From assembly GCA_964007475.1 (NCBI GenBank), contig OZ023275.1:31873619-31937618 (forward strand): a stretch of 64,000 nt of DNA, given 5' to 3'. The position numbers and the translations under genes are program-made. This stretch comes from Hybos culiciformis. Taxonomy: Eukaryota > Arthropoda > Insecta > Diptera > Hybotidae. Shown here one piece after another: positions 12,208 to 22,499 of this stretch. A model generated the notes under the pieces. The model did no database searches and was not told where the DNA came from. It was given only the letters and a program-made list of their open reading frames with translations. How positions within the stretch are numbered: the stretch's first letter is position 1; each line of letters begins with the position of its first letter.

Positions 12208-15200
12208 CTACAATGAAATGAAATTAATTAAATTATGTAAATCATATTATAAAAGGTATTTCGCGAAAAAGTAAAACACATTTTTTAGAATTTTCAATTA
12301 ACCTTTAAATGGTAAAGTCTTCTTAGGTAATCGCTTGAAGTTGAATATCTCAATAATATGAAATTTGAAGTCGTTTTTCCAATCAGTGTCAGTTTTCCCA
12401 TCAATATATTCGAACACTTTTTCCAAATTAGGGAACAGAATCCAGGAAGCTGCTTTATGATCATGGAAATTTGATTTGATGGGACAACATCCTTCGTCTT
12501 CTTCGCCATCATCCTCTGGAAGAACACTTTCATAGGGATCAAAAAGATGATAGAATTCATCTTGGTACAAAGCAAAAGTTGTTTTCGGAGTTTGTAATAA
12601 AAGATGCTCTTTTTTTCTGTTTTTGTTGTTAACGAAGAAATCATCTATTGGTGCATTTGATAACCGGTATGACTTAAGCTGTCTTGTTCTTACGTTGAAA
12701 CTATAATCATCTATTTCAATTCTATTGAAAATTTTGTTTATATTTGAATCCAATTCTGGAACTCTATTAAAGATAAGATTTGATTTTTCAATTATTTTGT
12801 CAATTCTACGAAAATCCCACTTGTGAATAGGCATTATGATTAAATTTAATATTGCATAAATACTAGCCACAAAGCAAGCCTTTATTTCACATATTGATGT
12901 TCCTTCCATTCTACCAGTCAAAGAAGTAGTTCCTTGAATTTTAAATAAACATTCTTCTTTGCGCAGCTTATATCCAACCTCTCGACGTATTGGCTTTTCG
13001 ATGTAATAAAGTGGGTCAACATATTCAAGCACAGTTCCATATTCATGCTTCCATTTAACTGCTTCCTGTTCTTCTTCGCATTCGCATTCGTCTGCGGAGC
13101 TTTCTTCTTCTATTCCAATTTCATCAACTAAAAATATATAAAAAATTAAAATTTATTTCAACAAAAAAATATCAACCACTTTAAAAACAGTATCATAAAT
13201 ATAGTTTTTCGAATTCCATTGAAGCAACAATGAACGACAAGAAGTATGCTCATTGTGCCTATTTCTAGGTGTGCGACATTGTGTTACGTTAAGTAGAAAC
13301 ATTTTTTTTTTCTATGTGAAAAGTGATATCTGTACCGATGAGTAAAATGTGTTCAGAAATAAGTTTTAATGGCCACTTTTATAAACACCGGAGGTCCACT
13401 GCGTAAATCTCTATTCTGATATTAAAGATTCAAAAATATTATTTGGAAATAGAATGTGGAAATTAATGAAATCGGTCCTACGTAACATTTACAAACAGAC
13501 TTTTGCAAGCTTTGTGAAAGTACCCTTACTTAAAAGGCAAAAATTGTTAAAAAATAAACAAAAATAAGGGATTTATTTTTTATATGTAAGGTATATTAAT
13601 CTTTATCGCTTTCGAAAACAAAATAGTTTTAGAGTGAAATGTTATTAGATAAAATAAACTATGTTTACCATTAACTTCATTTCCTCCACATCCTTTCATA
13701 AAATGTTTAATTTTTTCCTTTTCAAATTTCGCTTTCCTTTTCTTTTCTTTCTGTAGCTCTTTGCATACATAAGTTAATCTTGACTTATATTTATCATTAT
13801 ATTTTTTTTTCTCTGCAATAAGTTTCTCATATATTTTATTTTCTTTTGATTCAGTTCTAAATATAAAATGATCGAAGTCTTGATTTAATATATTAATATC
13901 AACTTTCATAATAACAAATTCTTGATTTCGAGCAGCTGAGTAACGATCAAAATCAATTCTATTTATTAAGTCCCTTAAAAAAATGAATCTCAAAAAAGAC
14001 GGTGTTCCTTTTTCTAATGTTCGAAAACCAAAATAATCACCCGGGAATCCAATAAACATATAAAAAAAATTATATCGTTTGAAAATAGAACACGCAAATG
14101 TATTAAAAACTACGAGAATTCTATTGGTTTGACCCAAACAGCATTCAACATGTTCACTTAATTCTAGGAATTTTCCATCAGCCATTTTCGTCAACGAAAT
14201 ACAGTACAGGGTTTCACCAATTTGAATTTTTGGTATCATATTTTTTAGTATTAAAGTAAGAGTATCTGGTTCAAATTCTTCATTAATAGTTTTACCGGAA
14301 CTAAAAATTAAATCAATTAATAATAATTTTTTTTATAAAATTAAAATGTTAGGTAATTGTATATTTCATTTTTTTTTTTTTTTTACTTACTCCATGAGGA
14401 AAGATATAATTTCAGAATTCCAGGTACATATTTTATATTTTGTTGATAAAATTATAGATACAATTGCAGCTACAAATCCAATCCTATCAGAACATTCAGT
14501 ATTTATAGATCTAGACCCACAGATTATCCAATTTCCATCAGGTAATTTTCTAAAATTTGATTTTATCTTTAATTCTTTTTCCAGTGTCAATAATTCAAAG
14601 TATTTATCTTCATATTTCTGTTTGAAAATATCATTAAATTCTTCTTTATCTAATGCTTGACGGTGCTTTATTTTCCTTTGTAATTTCCTTAAATATCCTT
14701 CATCAGTTTTTAATAAAACTTTTTTAGCTTTATGTGCTTTCGCTGCCTTTGCATCTTCTCTATTTTTAATTGTAGTCATAATTTCACATATGAGTTCTTT
14801 TACAATAAGATCAATAAGATCCTTTTCATCAAAGTCTGGATAACATGGTGGCAATCGTTCTATTGGTTTAATTTTTTTGCGACATTTATCTGGTCCAGTA
14901 TCAATATTTTCGAAACAAGTTCTTTGATTTGGACTTACACTAAGCACTGACAGACATTCCGCAGGAACACATCTATTCACAAACACATAATCTATATTTT
15001 CAATTTTAGTTACCTCACATTCTGCTGGATATAAAATTTTTAATAATGTATTTAATGCATCTTCTTGTTTTATATGCTTATTTAATAGTAACAAATTAAT
15101 TGAATCAATTTCAACACCATGAAAAAAATATGCACCGGTTGTTTTAACGGCTAATGCATTTTTATAAATCATTTTAGCCATCGATTCTATATTTGTATGA

Positions 15201-18200
15201 ATTTGTAACGCTGGAAAACCAACAATATCTTCATCTATAACTTCACCAGCAAGACCACGGATAAAAGGATCGAAAACATAGAAAAATTCTGAATCTGTGA
15301 ATATTGCCATAACTGTGCTAATATCGATTTGTAATAAACCAGCTTTATATTTCTCAAAAAAACGATATAATGAATGAGTTAATGGTGAATTTTTATAATA
15401 AAAACATTCTTCATTAATAGTACCACTTTGAAAATATGAATCAATTGACATAAGACCTAAAGAAAATGAGAAAAAAAAAAAAAATAGGAATGAACAAAAA
15501 AAAAATTTCAAGGATTTTGATGTGATTATATAATTATACATAAGGAGAATAGCTTTGATGAATTGAAGGTTCAAGAAATAATTTCACCTCTAAAAACTCC
15601 AATAACTATAACTTCTGGAATAGTTTTAATATTAACATTTTTTAAATTTGTTTCATTTAAAAATCCTTGATAATATTTTACACCAATTTTGACCAAAGAA
15701 TCAACAGTAATTCGCTTCCAATGCCTTGGTGGATCAATATTATAATATAGCAATGCAATATAGGACACCATCATGGATGGATTTTTTGTTTTGTTATCTT
15801 TTGGTTGTTCAAGCCCAAAACCACCGGAAATAACGGCATAATATTTATTAATAATTGTTAAACGATCATCTACTTTCTTCTTAGGTCTTTTTATTTTTTT
15901 AATAATTCCTAAACTTTCCAAACTAATATCATAAATTGTATATGCTATATTCGCTTCTTGAATACAATTATTGTATCTATAAATGAAATAAACTATATGC
16001 TCTATAGTATCAAATGTAATTAAAGCTGCTCCGCGAGATTCATCCCGATTCAAGCATTCATTTCGTCCAGCTGGATCAAATATACAAAATGTAGATTCAC
16101 ACATTTTTATTAACAACAAATATACATCAACACAGTGGAATACCAAATTTGAGTGACTTTCAAATAAAATTGTTAATAATTGCAATATATTTATATCTGC
16201 TGAAAAACAAGTTTCTTTTAACATGGTCAGTTTTAAGGAAACCGATTTTTCCTCTACCATTCGAATAATATCGAAATTTGACTCTTCACTTTTATAATTA
16301 TCGTAAATTGATCTTTTAATAAGCTTGCATCCGTCCTTAACAATAGCTTGAAGCTTTTTTTTCATCCACATTTTTGGGTTTTCTCTGACACTAATAGCAA
16401 ATGCTACAAATATAATAGCCATTTCTACTGGTCTCCTTGGAGTTCTAAAAATAATGAAAATAATATAAAAATATATATTTTATACTTATCAATATCAAAT
16501 ATATATTATGTAGTATAATTAAATTTATAAAATTTATATCAAATTTCAATTTTAGAGAGTATGAAATAAACTTACGATTCAACACATTTTTCAGTTTTGG
16601 GGCCAATAATGACATCATATTTGAAAGTTTTTTCCAAATCTTCTAATTCAGGAATTACAAAATATTGTGGCTTGTAGAAAATGCAGTCTAGAAATTTGAA
16701 AATGTTTATATTGTTTTCTGTTACAATAAGAACAACATTATATTTGCTTGCTGATTTCAAAATTTATGACAAATACACTATAAGTTCAATAAGTTCTAAC
16801 AAACAATAAAAAACGGAAAATTTAGACATGGGGAACATTTACTGCAATTATATATTAGATATTAGAATATTAAAATTGTATTACGAACTTTTTTTTTTTG
16901 AATGCGGAAGAGATCATTATTTCGTAATTTCAGTTTATATAATATATTTTTAATTATAATTTTAATTTTTTTTTGCACAAAAAAATATCAAATTAAAAGA
17001 AAAAAAAATATGTATATATATATATATATGTATAATATATTTGTTATCTTCTTTCATTTAATTACATATTAAAAATATACATTTCAATTAAATGATCATA
17101 ATTTAAAGAAACATTTGGTCTTTAACTAAATTTAAGTATGATTCCCCAATAATTTGGAAGCTGATAATAACTTTTTGAGGGATTTATCAAATAAACCTTG
17201 ATATTCAATAAACCAAATAAGGTACCGTCAATGTTTTCGCCTTTCTAAAAGTAAAATATTCAATCATTTTGATTGAAACAATTTCTGCTAAAATAATGCT
17301 TTGTAAGATCCATGTAATTTTAGATATCAATAATTATAATTTAGTTCTAAACAATCATTGAAGGATAACGAAATAATTTAAAGAGATTTATACAATACGA
17401 ACTCAATTAAAATTATTAAAAAAAAAAATTCAACAAAAATATAACTTTTGAGATTTTAGTTACGACAATAATTATTAGATGATTTTTAGTCAAAAAAAAA
17501 CGAAGCATTATAAGATCAATTAACTAAAATCAAATCAAGAGCAATATTATGTATCAATTATATATATAATCATATATCAATAACTAACCTTCTATGTTTG
17601 TTGGTGGCACTTTCGTGAGTTTACAACAATTCGCCGGATCTAAAATCATATCTTCTGCATTACTTAATTTAACATACATTTTATCGTCATGAGTTTTGCA
17701 AATATCATAATTTTCAGTAAACATTACATCAACCTGTTCTTGAAGCTGACGCGGATTATAAGTTAAGAAAGGAATATCAGCCTCCATGTCAATTGGCTTT
17801 TCGTTGAGAAATATACCACTTCTTGGTGATTTTACATCCAACTAAGAATAGTAGTTTATGTAAGAAAACTCTTTTATACACCAACATAATATCAAAATAA
17901 AATTAAATACAATATAAGAAGATTATATACTTTGATTTTAATATATTATGTATTTTACCAATTTTTTTGCCGGAACATAGGTTAAACTGTGCGTTGGGCT
18001 AGATGGTTTTAATGGCACATTTGCGCTATTCTCCGATTCCGGTGGACAATCGATCTGCATTAAACTTGGGACTTTTCTTATACATGTATGTGCATCAGCT
18101 TCGGGATGTTCAATGTCATCTTTTACCTTTAAATAATTTTCTCTAATTTGTTCATTTCTGTCTAAATCACGTAAATTCCATTGTTGTTTAACACATTTAA

Positions 18201-18402
18201 CAAATTTATCCAATGTTTCACATTTACTTCCTATGCAAGCTTGAAAGAATTCGGGCTCTTTACATTTATTTTGGTCTCTATATAATTTAAATACACCCCT
18301 TCGAACATTAGCTACTCTATCATCATCTTCTTTGGTTAGAGAAAAATTACAAGGACTCGGATGCAAAACTGATGTATCCAAATTACAAACATTATTTTCC
18401 AT
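11357..18402 (-). CDS. Large uncharacterised protein with five degenerate papain-like (C76-like) modules
   Basis: The coding sequence joins eight exons read right to left: 18402-17959, 17841-17589, 16750-16576, 16444-15588, 15456-14391, 14300-13669, 13127-12303 and 12207-11357. Every intron is GT-AG, phases agree at every junction, and the lengths total 5103 nt, giving 1700 residues. The start ATG follows an A-rich leader and there is no signal peptide or membrane helix, so a cytosolic or nuclear protein is expected. Residues 1-290 form a Cys-containing N-terminal region. Five related modules then follow, at roughly 299-450, 490-680, 884-1050, 1205-1390 and 1495-1665. Each starts with a hydrophobic helix and a Trp (for example W317, W922, W1246, W1520) followed by 'L/I-D-x-I' and a Gly or polar turn. 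Each later has a strand such as CIFDP (411-415), YVFDP (636-640), YMFIG, HLFDP or YFMFDC. This layout resembles C76/herpesvirus-tegument-type cysteine proteases, but the catalytic Cys and His are not evident, so I infer inactive scaffold domains. Charged linkers separate them and the C-terminus is acidic. I cannot name a specific orthologue. Confidence 0.85.
12303..13127 (-). CDS. Exon 7: acidic linker and module D
   Basis: Phase 1 on both sides. It opens with an acidic Cys/Glu segment (EEESSADECECEEEQE). It then has module D with TSICEIKACFVASIYAIL, W1246, DFRRIDKIIEKSN, and the strand FYHLFDPYESV (residues 1334-1344). An Asp/Glu insertion and a W-I-L-F helix follow. This is the only module whose N-terminal helix keeps Cys residues near the position of a papain-type nucleophile. 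Confidence 0.85.
13669..14300 (-). CDS. Exon 6: second half of module C and basic coiled-coil linker
   Basis: Acceptor TTTTAG, donor ATG|GTAAAC. The frame starts 29 residues upstream of the first internal Met (about 953). The module strand reads FYMFIGFPGDY (1011-1021), where the Asp-Pro of the other copies is replaced, so this copy is the most degenerate. Residues about 1060-1140 form a Lys/Glu-rich predicted coiled coil (EKLIAEKKKYNDKYKSRL and on). Confidence 0.85.
14391..15456 (-). CDS. Exon 5: second half of module B, charged linker, start of module C
   Basis: The acceptor lies at the end of a T-rich tract (TTTCTTTAG) and the donor is GGA|GTAAGT. It encodes the strand FFYVFDPFIRG (634-644) and a helix matching the same place in module A, then a Cys-containing segment. 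A long Lys/Glu-rich linker (about 780-880) is probably helical. The N-terminal helix of module C follows, with RIGFVAAIVSIIL and CTWNSEIISF. Confidence 0.85.
15588..16444 (-). CDS. Exon 4: module A and first half of module B
   Basis: The junction with exon 3 completes a Ser codon (TC|A) and reads into TPRRPVEMAIIFVAFAIS. Module A contains W317 and LQAIVKDGCKLIK, then VFHCVDVYLLLIKMCES and CIFDPAGRNE (411-420), then a helix IVYFIYRY. Module B begins at about 490 with NKYYAVISGGFG, VSYIALLYYNID and HWKRITVDSLVKIGVKYY. The donor AGAG|GTGAAA splits a Gly codon. Confidence 0.85.
16576..16750 (-). CDS. Exon 3: short linker exon
   Basis: 175 nt encoding residues about 233-291 (ASKYNVVLIVTENNINIFKF and on). 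The acceptor GAAATCAG has a weak pyrimidine tract, so this junction is the least certain. The phases fit exactly on both sides (G|CA, TC|A), which supports it. The donor is TC|GTAAGT. Confidence 0.7.
17589..17841 (-). CDS. Exon 2 of the long minus-strand gene
   Basis: 253 nt in phase 0 at the left junction (AAATTG|GTAAAA ... TTAG|TTGGAT) and phase 1 at the end (GAAG|GTTAGT). It encodes residues 149-233, including LDVKSPRSGIFLNEKP. No recognised domain. Intron 2 after it is the longest in the gene (838 bp). Confidence 0.8.
17959..18402 (-). CDS. Exon 1: N-terminal region
   Basis: It starts at ATG (MENNVCNLDTS) and encodes 148 residues. The Cys-spaced patch CKEPEFFQACIGSKC with KFVKCVKQQWN may be a small folded unit. 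No hydrophobic signal sequence. A non-coding 5' exon further upstream cannot be excluded. Confidence 0.8.
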
Positions 18403-18594
18403 ATTTTTTTTTTTTTTCGAATTTAAAAAAAAAATTATATTTTCACTAAAAATTTAGAATATAATTAGGTTTCAAGTTTTTTTTTTTTGTATATATATAT
18501 ATATATAATTATTTTGAGTAAATAAAAATTACTGACATGATGTTCTGAGGAAATCAGATACTTTTGCTGTTCTTGCGGAATACCCTATAAATAA

Positions 18595-18999
18595 GAGTCT
18601 GTTCACTTATTAGCGATTATTGAAAAAATTGAAATCGGATTTAATATTCCAGATTTTTTAATTTGTGAACGACACGATTTTACTGCTGTTATTTAAAAAA
18701 ATGAAATAATTTTGTCCTAAAGCCGTTCACAAACTCAATTTTACTTCTTCCTAAAGCCGTTCACAAACTTCAATTTTACTACCCGAGAAAAGCGGCAAAA
18801 ATGGGTAAGAAAATTCGGTCGGTCACGTATTATTATAAGTTTTTGATTTCAGTCAGCCGAATATTATTTTATAAGTAGTTGATTTTAGCAGATTATACAG
18901 AATGCAGAAAATTACGTCCTCAATTTAGAAATTGTGACATTTGTTTTACAGAAAAGGGAGATTTCTTTTTTTTCAATCGTTTAATAAGTGAACAGACTC
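18595..18999. mobile_element. PIF/Harbinger-like MITE upstream of the long minus-strand gene
   Basis: 405 bp with terminal inverted repeats GAGTCTGTTCACTTATTA at both ends, flanked by TAA on each side (18592-18594 and 19000-19002). The 3-bp TWA duplication and terminal CTGTTCAC resemble the element at 3087-4691. It has no coding capacity. An internal 34-bp tandem duplication lies at 18716-18780. It sits about 190 bp upstream of the ATG of the eight-exon gene, within its probable promoter. Confidence 0.85.
18716..18780 (+). repeat. Tandem duplication inside the MITE
   Basis: Two copies of a unit beginning CCTAAAGCCGTTCACAAACT (34 and 31 bp) lie head to tail. Both contain GTTCACAAA, which echoes the terminal CTGTTCAC. 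Confidence 0.8.
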
Positions 19000-19002
19000 T
19001 AA

Positions 19003-21306
19003 GTACAACATTATTGGAAATATCCTATGATTTTAAATAGAAATGAAATTATGATTTTGCATCATATGTTTGTTGCCGATTGGGTTAAAATAAACTAAAT
19101 TATAACATAATAAGAATTAAAAATTTAAAGTTATTAACTACCTATATAATTAATAAATAACAAATTCAAATTTATAAAAATAATAAAATTTTTGTAGCTT
19201 TTATATAGACGGAGTTTGGCTAACTAACAAATTTCGTACATAATAAAGCTTAAATGTCACTGTCGCACATAATTTTTTTTTAGTTTAAAAGTTTACGTTA
19301 AAAACATTTTTGTTCACCATTTTGTTAGTGATATTGCAAAAGAAATATGTTTTTGTTGATTATAATTTTATAATAGTGTTTTTTTCATTGAAATAAAGAG
19401 AAATGAATTCATAAAAAAAAATTATTTTTCCATCTTACTTACTAGATATAAAGATACAAATTTTTACGTTTAAATGTTAAATATAATTTGGGTGAATCTG
19501 ATATTATTAAATGTCAAAATGTAATGTAATAAAATACAATTTCTTTGCATATCCAAAATATAAGAAATATTTTTTTTTGTAAATTTAATTATAAGTTATA
19601 AGTTTCCTAAATCAACAACGATACTAAAGTTTGATATAATATTGTTATTGTTGTAAAACAAATTATTCACAAAATATTAACTCTTCATACGAAAATATCA
19701 AATTGAAAGTTCAAAATGACTTTATTTTGGCTCAGTGCTGACAAAAATTTCTATTGGCATACAAACGAAACAATTTTTTATACATTGTATGTCAAAATAA
19801 TTCTAATTCATACTATCGATGAGAGACTGTAAAGAGTTTGACGGCATTTGATCAGAATTTTTTTTGTCCAAACTAGACGAATTTTCATTTCATATAAAAT
19901 GCCTCAACTTTTCAGTTTGTTTTAACAAATGCATTCATAATAAAATACTCTAAGTTTCATTTTATTAAAGAAATATAACATACATATGATATTTAGGTAT
20001 ATGATATTTAGGTTACTGTTTCATTTTTGCAACCAAAATAAATTTTATCAGAAAAAGAAATTTTTTCTATATGATTATTTTATTTTTATTTTCCTTGTTT
20101 TTTGCGATAGAAAAGCGGATTTGTTTGGTAGTGACGTTTTTTACGCATCAAAAGATTTGATAGAAATATGCTTTAAGTGCTTTCACTGATCAAATTTTTT
20201 GCTTGGATAAGTGTAAAACTTTTTTATATTCTTTTTTTTTTTATTTTTAAATTTAAAATATTTTACAATTTCTATGAAATAAAGAAAAAACTTCAATTTT
20301 TTTTTTGTTATTTAAAAATTTATTTTTGCCAAAGAAATGTAGTTAGAATATTTGGTAGAAAGTTAAAAAAAAAAAAAAAAAAGTTTTATAATTATACAAA
20401 AGTTTTTTCGACTAACAGACGGAGGCTACAATTTTATTTAATGAATTTTAGTTAAAATTTATTATTCACAATAAGAATAAGATACTTTATTCATAGTTGA
20501 AATAAAATAATGAATTATACTGAAGCTGGCTCGCATTGAAACATTTATATAGTTTTCAAATGGTGTCAAATACTTCATCCATACATATTATAGAAAATTA
20601 AATTTATATACAATAAGTCTCAATAAAACGAAATTCATAGTCACTTCAGTCTATCTATATCTTTAATTTTTATATGATAAACCGATTGGGAACCTTCAGC
20701 TTAGTTTAATATAGAAAATTTCAAACGAAACTAAATGCTTAGATATCTATCTATGTTATAAGCCGCTTTTATGTATATAATAACTAACTAATGCAACAAA
20801 TCGCGTAATCTTAACAAATTAAAAAAAAAAAAATTCACAATAGGCGAAATAGCGAGAATTTTTTATAGTCGATATTCTATACTATAATGTCTATAACCAA
20901 TATACTGTGACTGCTCTCCACAAATTTTACCAAAAAATTAGATATTTTTTTTTCTTTTACTTTCATAATCACGTTATAAATTCTTAAACAGATATCATTA
21001 AAGGAAATAATTAAGAATTTTTATATCTTTTGTAACATTGACACAGTTATAAAATTGTGTAATTTGTCATTTTTGATTTATCTAAATAAAAAAAATGTAA
21101 ATATATATATAAAGAACTTAATTTAAATATTTAATTTATTTGTCTTTAAATTCAATGACCCAATTTTAAAGAATTTTGCATTCAATTTAGAAATTTAGAA
21201 TAAAAGTCAAAAATATCCGAAATTTATTTTTAGTATTTAAGGGATTTTCATAAAAATAATACCGTTGTTAATTAAAAAAAAAACTTTTTATAATAATTTT
21301 ATTGAT
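19003..21306. other. AT-rich spacer between divergent genes
   Basis: No gene is visible. Open frames at 19986-20455 are phenylalanine/lysine-rich by-products of T and A runs. The right end must contain the promoter of the secreted gene at 21307. A TATTTAAG box-like word lies about 75 bp upstream of its ATG, but nothing is decisive. Confidence 0.5.
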
Positions 21307-22252
21307 ATGAAGTGGATTTATTGGTTGTTGGTTGCAGTAATAATCATTGGACTATCACAAGGTAAATAAGAATGACCAAAAATTTGCCGTGTAAAGAATT
21401 GTGCTCAACTTCAAACAATATAGCACTGTATTTTCGAATCGAATCTCTAGCTTAAATTCTGGAAGGTTTCATTACTTTTTTGAATTTGTTTGTGGCTTGG
21501 CAAAATATGAAAATTATATATTTTGTTTTTTTTTTTTCAGAGGCATCAGCAGGACATCGAAAAAAACGATCAGAGCGATATCGTCATCGTCATAGAAATT
21601 TATTAAAAGGAGGAAACCGACGTTTTGTTCCAAAACGCAAATATAATGATTATGATGATTATAATAATGCCGACGATTATTACGATTCTCTACATTTAGG
21701 TCGACAGAATACACCTGAAAAAACTGAAATTATTGAAGAAGAAAATTCCGAAAGTAATGCCAATCAAAGTTCAACAATACCATCTAATTCAAAATTTGAT
21801 GGAATCGATGGTGCAGATTCAGAACGATCAGGACTTGGTGCAAGCAATCCAGTGTTTACAGCATTTTTGACCAAGAAACAAGATATATTAAATGCATTTA
21901 CTTCAAGCACTTCAACATCAACTACGTCAACTACTACTAGTACCACAGCAGCTCCACTTACCCAAACGTTTACAATCACTGCTACAGGTACTGGTACATT
22001 AGCACCAGCCAGAGATGCAAATGATCCAACTGGAGATGATGATGCAATCGTTCAAAGAGTTCAACAAAATCCTGGCAGGCAAAAACAAGTCCTTGTTCGT
22101 AAGTAACTAAAATAACAGTTTTCGAAATTTTTTCTTATAAAAATCCAGCTCTGGCCTGTAGATATATAATCTATGTATATTTCTTCGTAACAAACCAGCA
22201 GTTTAGTTTCATACTAAAGAATTACCATTATTTTCGAATCAATCGATTTTTC

Positions 22253-22283
<31 letters not shown>

Positions 22284-22458
22284 TTTTATTTTTTTTTTGC
22301 AAAATATAGAATACAGACCAATAGTTGTACGACAAGTGAACAGGCGACGCCAGCCAGGTAATAATGTGAATCGCTTGCAACCAATTGTATTACCAGGTAA
22401 TTTCGGTGGATTTGGTGGTCAAATGATACGAGTTCCAGTAAGATTAGCTAAGATATAA
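21307..22458 (+). CDS. Secreted Ser/Thr-rich basic protein, uncharacterised
   Basis: Three exons: 21307-21361, 21541-22098 and 22310-22458 (762 nt, 253 residues), with introns in phase 1. Exon 1 is a signal peptide, MKWIYWLLVAVIIIGLSQ, with cleavage likely after ASA at residue 22. Directly after it comes RKKR (25-28), a furin-type site that would release a 6-residue propeptide. An Arg/His-rich segment and a Tyr/Asp-rich segment follow (about 50-70). An acidic Ser-rich region comes next, then a Ser/Thr run at about 139-175 suited to O-glycosylation. The tail is Arg/Gln/Gly-rich, ending VPVRLAKI. No known domain. An extracellular matrix, glue or mucin-like role is inference from composition. 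The acceptors follow T-rich tracts (TTTTTCAG, AATATAG), and the second intron holds an (ATTT)n run. Confidence 0.85.
22252..22298 (+). repeat. (ATTT)n and T-rich microsatellite in intron 2
   Basis: About seven ATTT units grade into a T-rich tract directly before the acceptor of the last exon of the secreted gene, where it serves as polypyrimidine tract. Confidence 0.7.
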
Positions 22459-22484
22459 ATGTGTAAATTTACTTTAAACGATTT

Positions 22485-22490
22485 AATAAA
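22485..22490 (+). terminator. Poly(A) signal of the 21307 gene
   Basis: AATAAA lies 27 nt after the TAA stop, in the expected position for a short 3' UTR. A GACTTCAAGT stretch follows. Confidence 0.6.
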
Positions 22491-22499
22491 GACTTCAAG

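Noticed and set aside
12294..12644. Second minus-strand frame overlapping exon 7
   Set aside because: It is in another frame of the same exon; only the 12303-13127 frame joins in phase to both neighbours and contains the repeated module.
14346..14950. Plus-strand frames opposite exon 5
   Set aside because: They are antisense to a confirmed exon and rich in Phe, Ile and Ser from reversed codons.
15457..15574. Hydrophobic start MNLQFIKAIL... of the exon 5 frame as a signal peptide
   Set aside because: This Phe-rich segment is translated intron: the T-rich tract before the acceptor TTTAG at 15458-15457. The spliced frame joins exon 4 exactly in phase.
21514..21979. Minus-strand frames opposite the secreted gene
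   Set aside because: They are shadows of the plus-strand exon, which has a signal peptide, consistent splice sites and a poly(A) signal.
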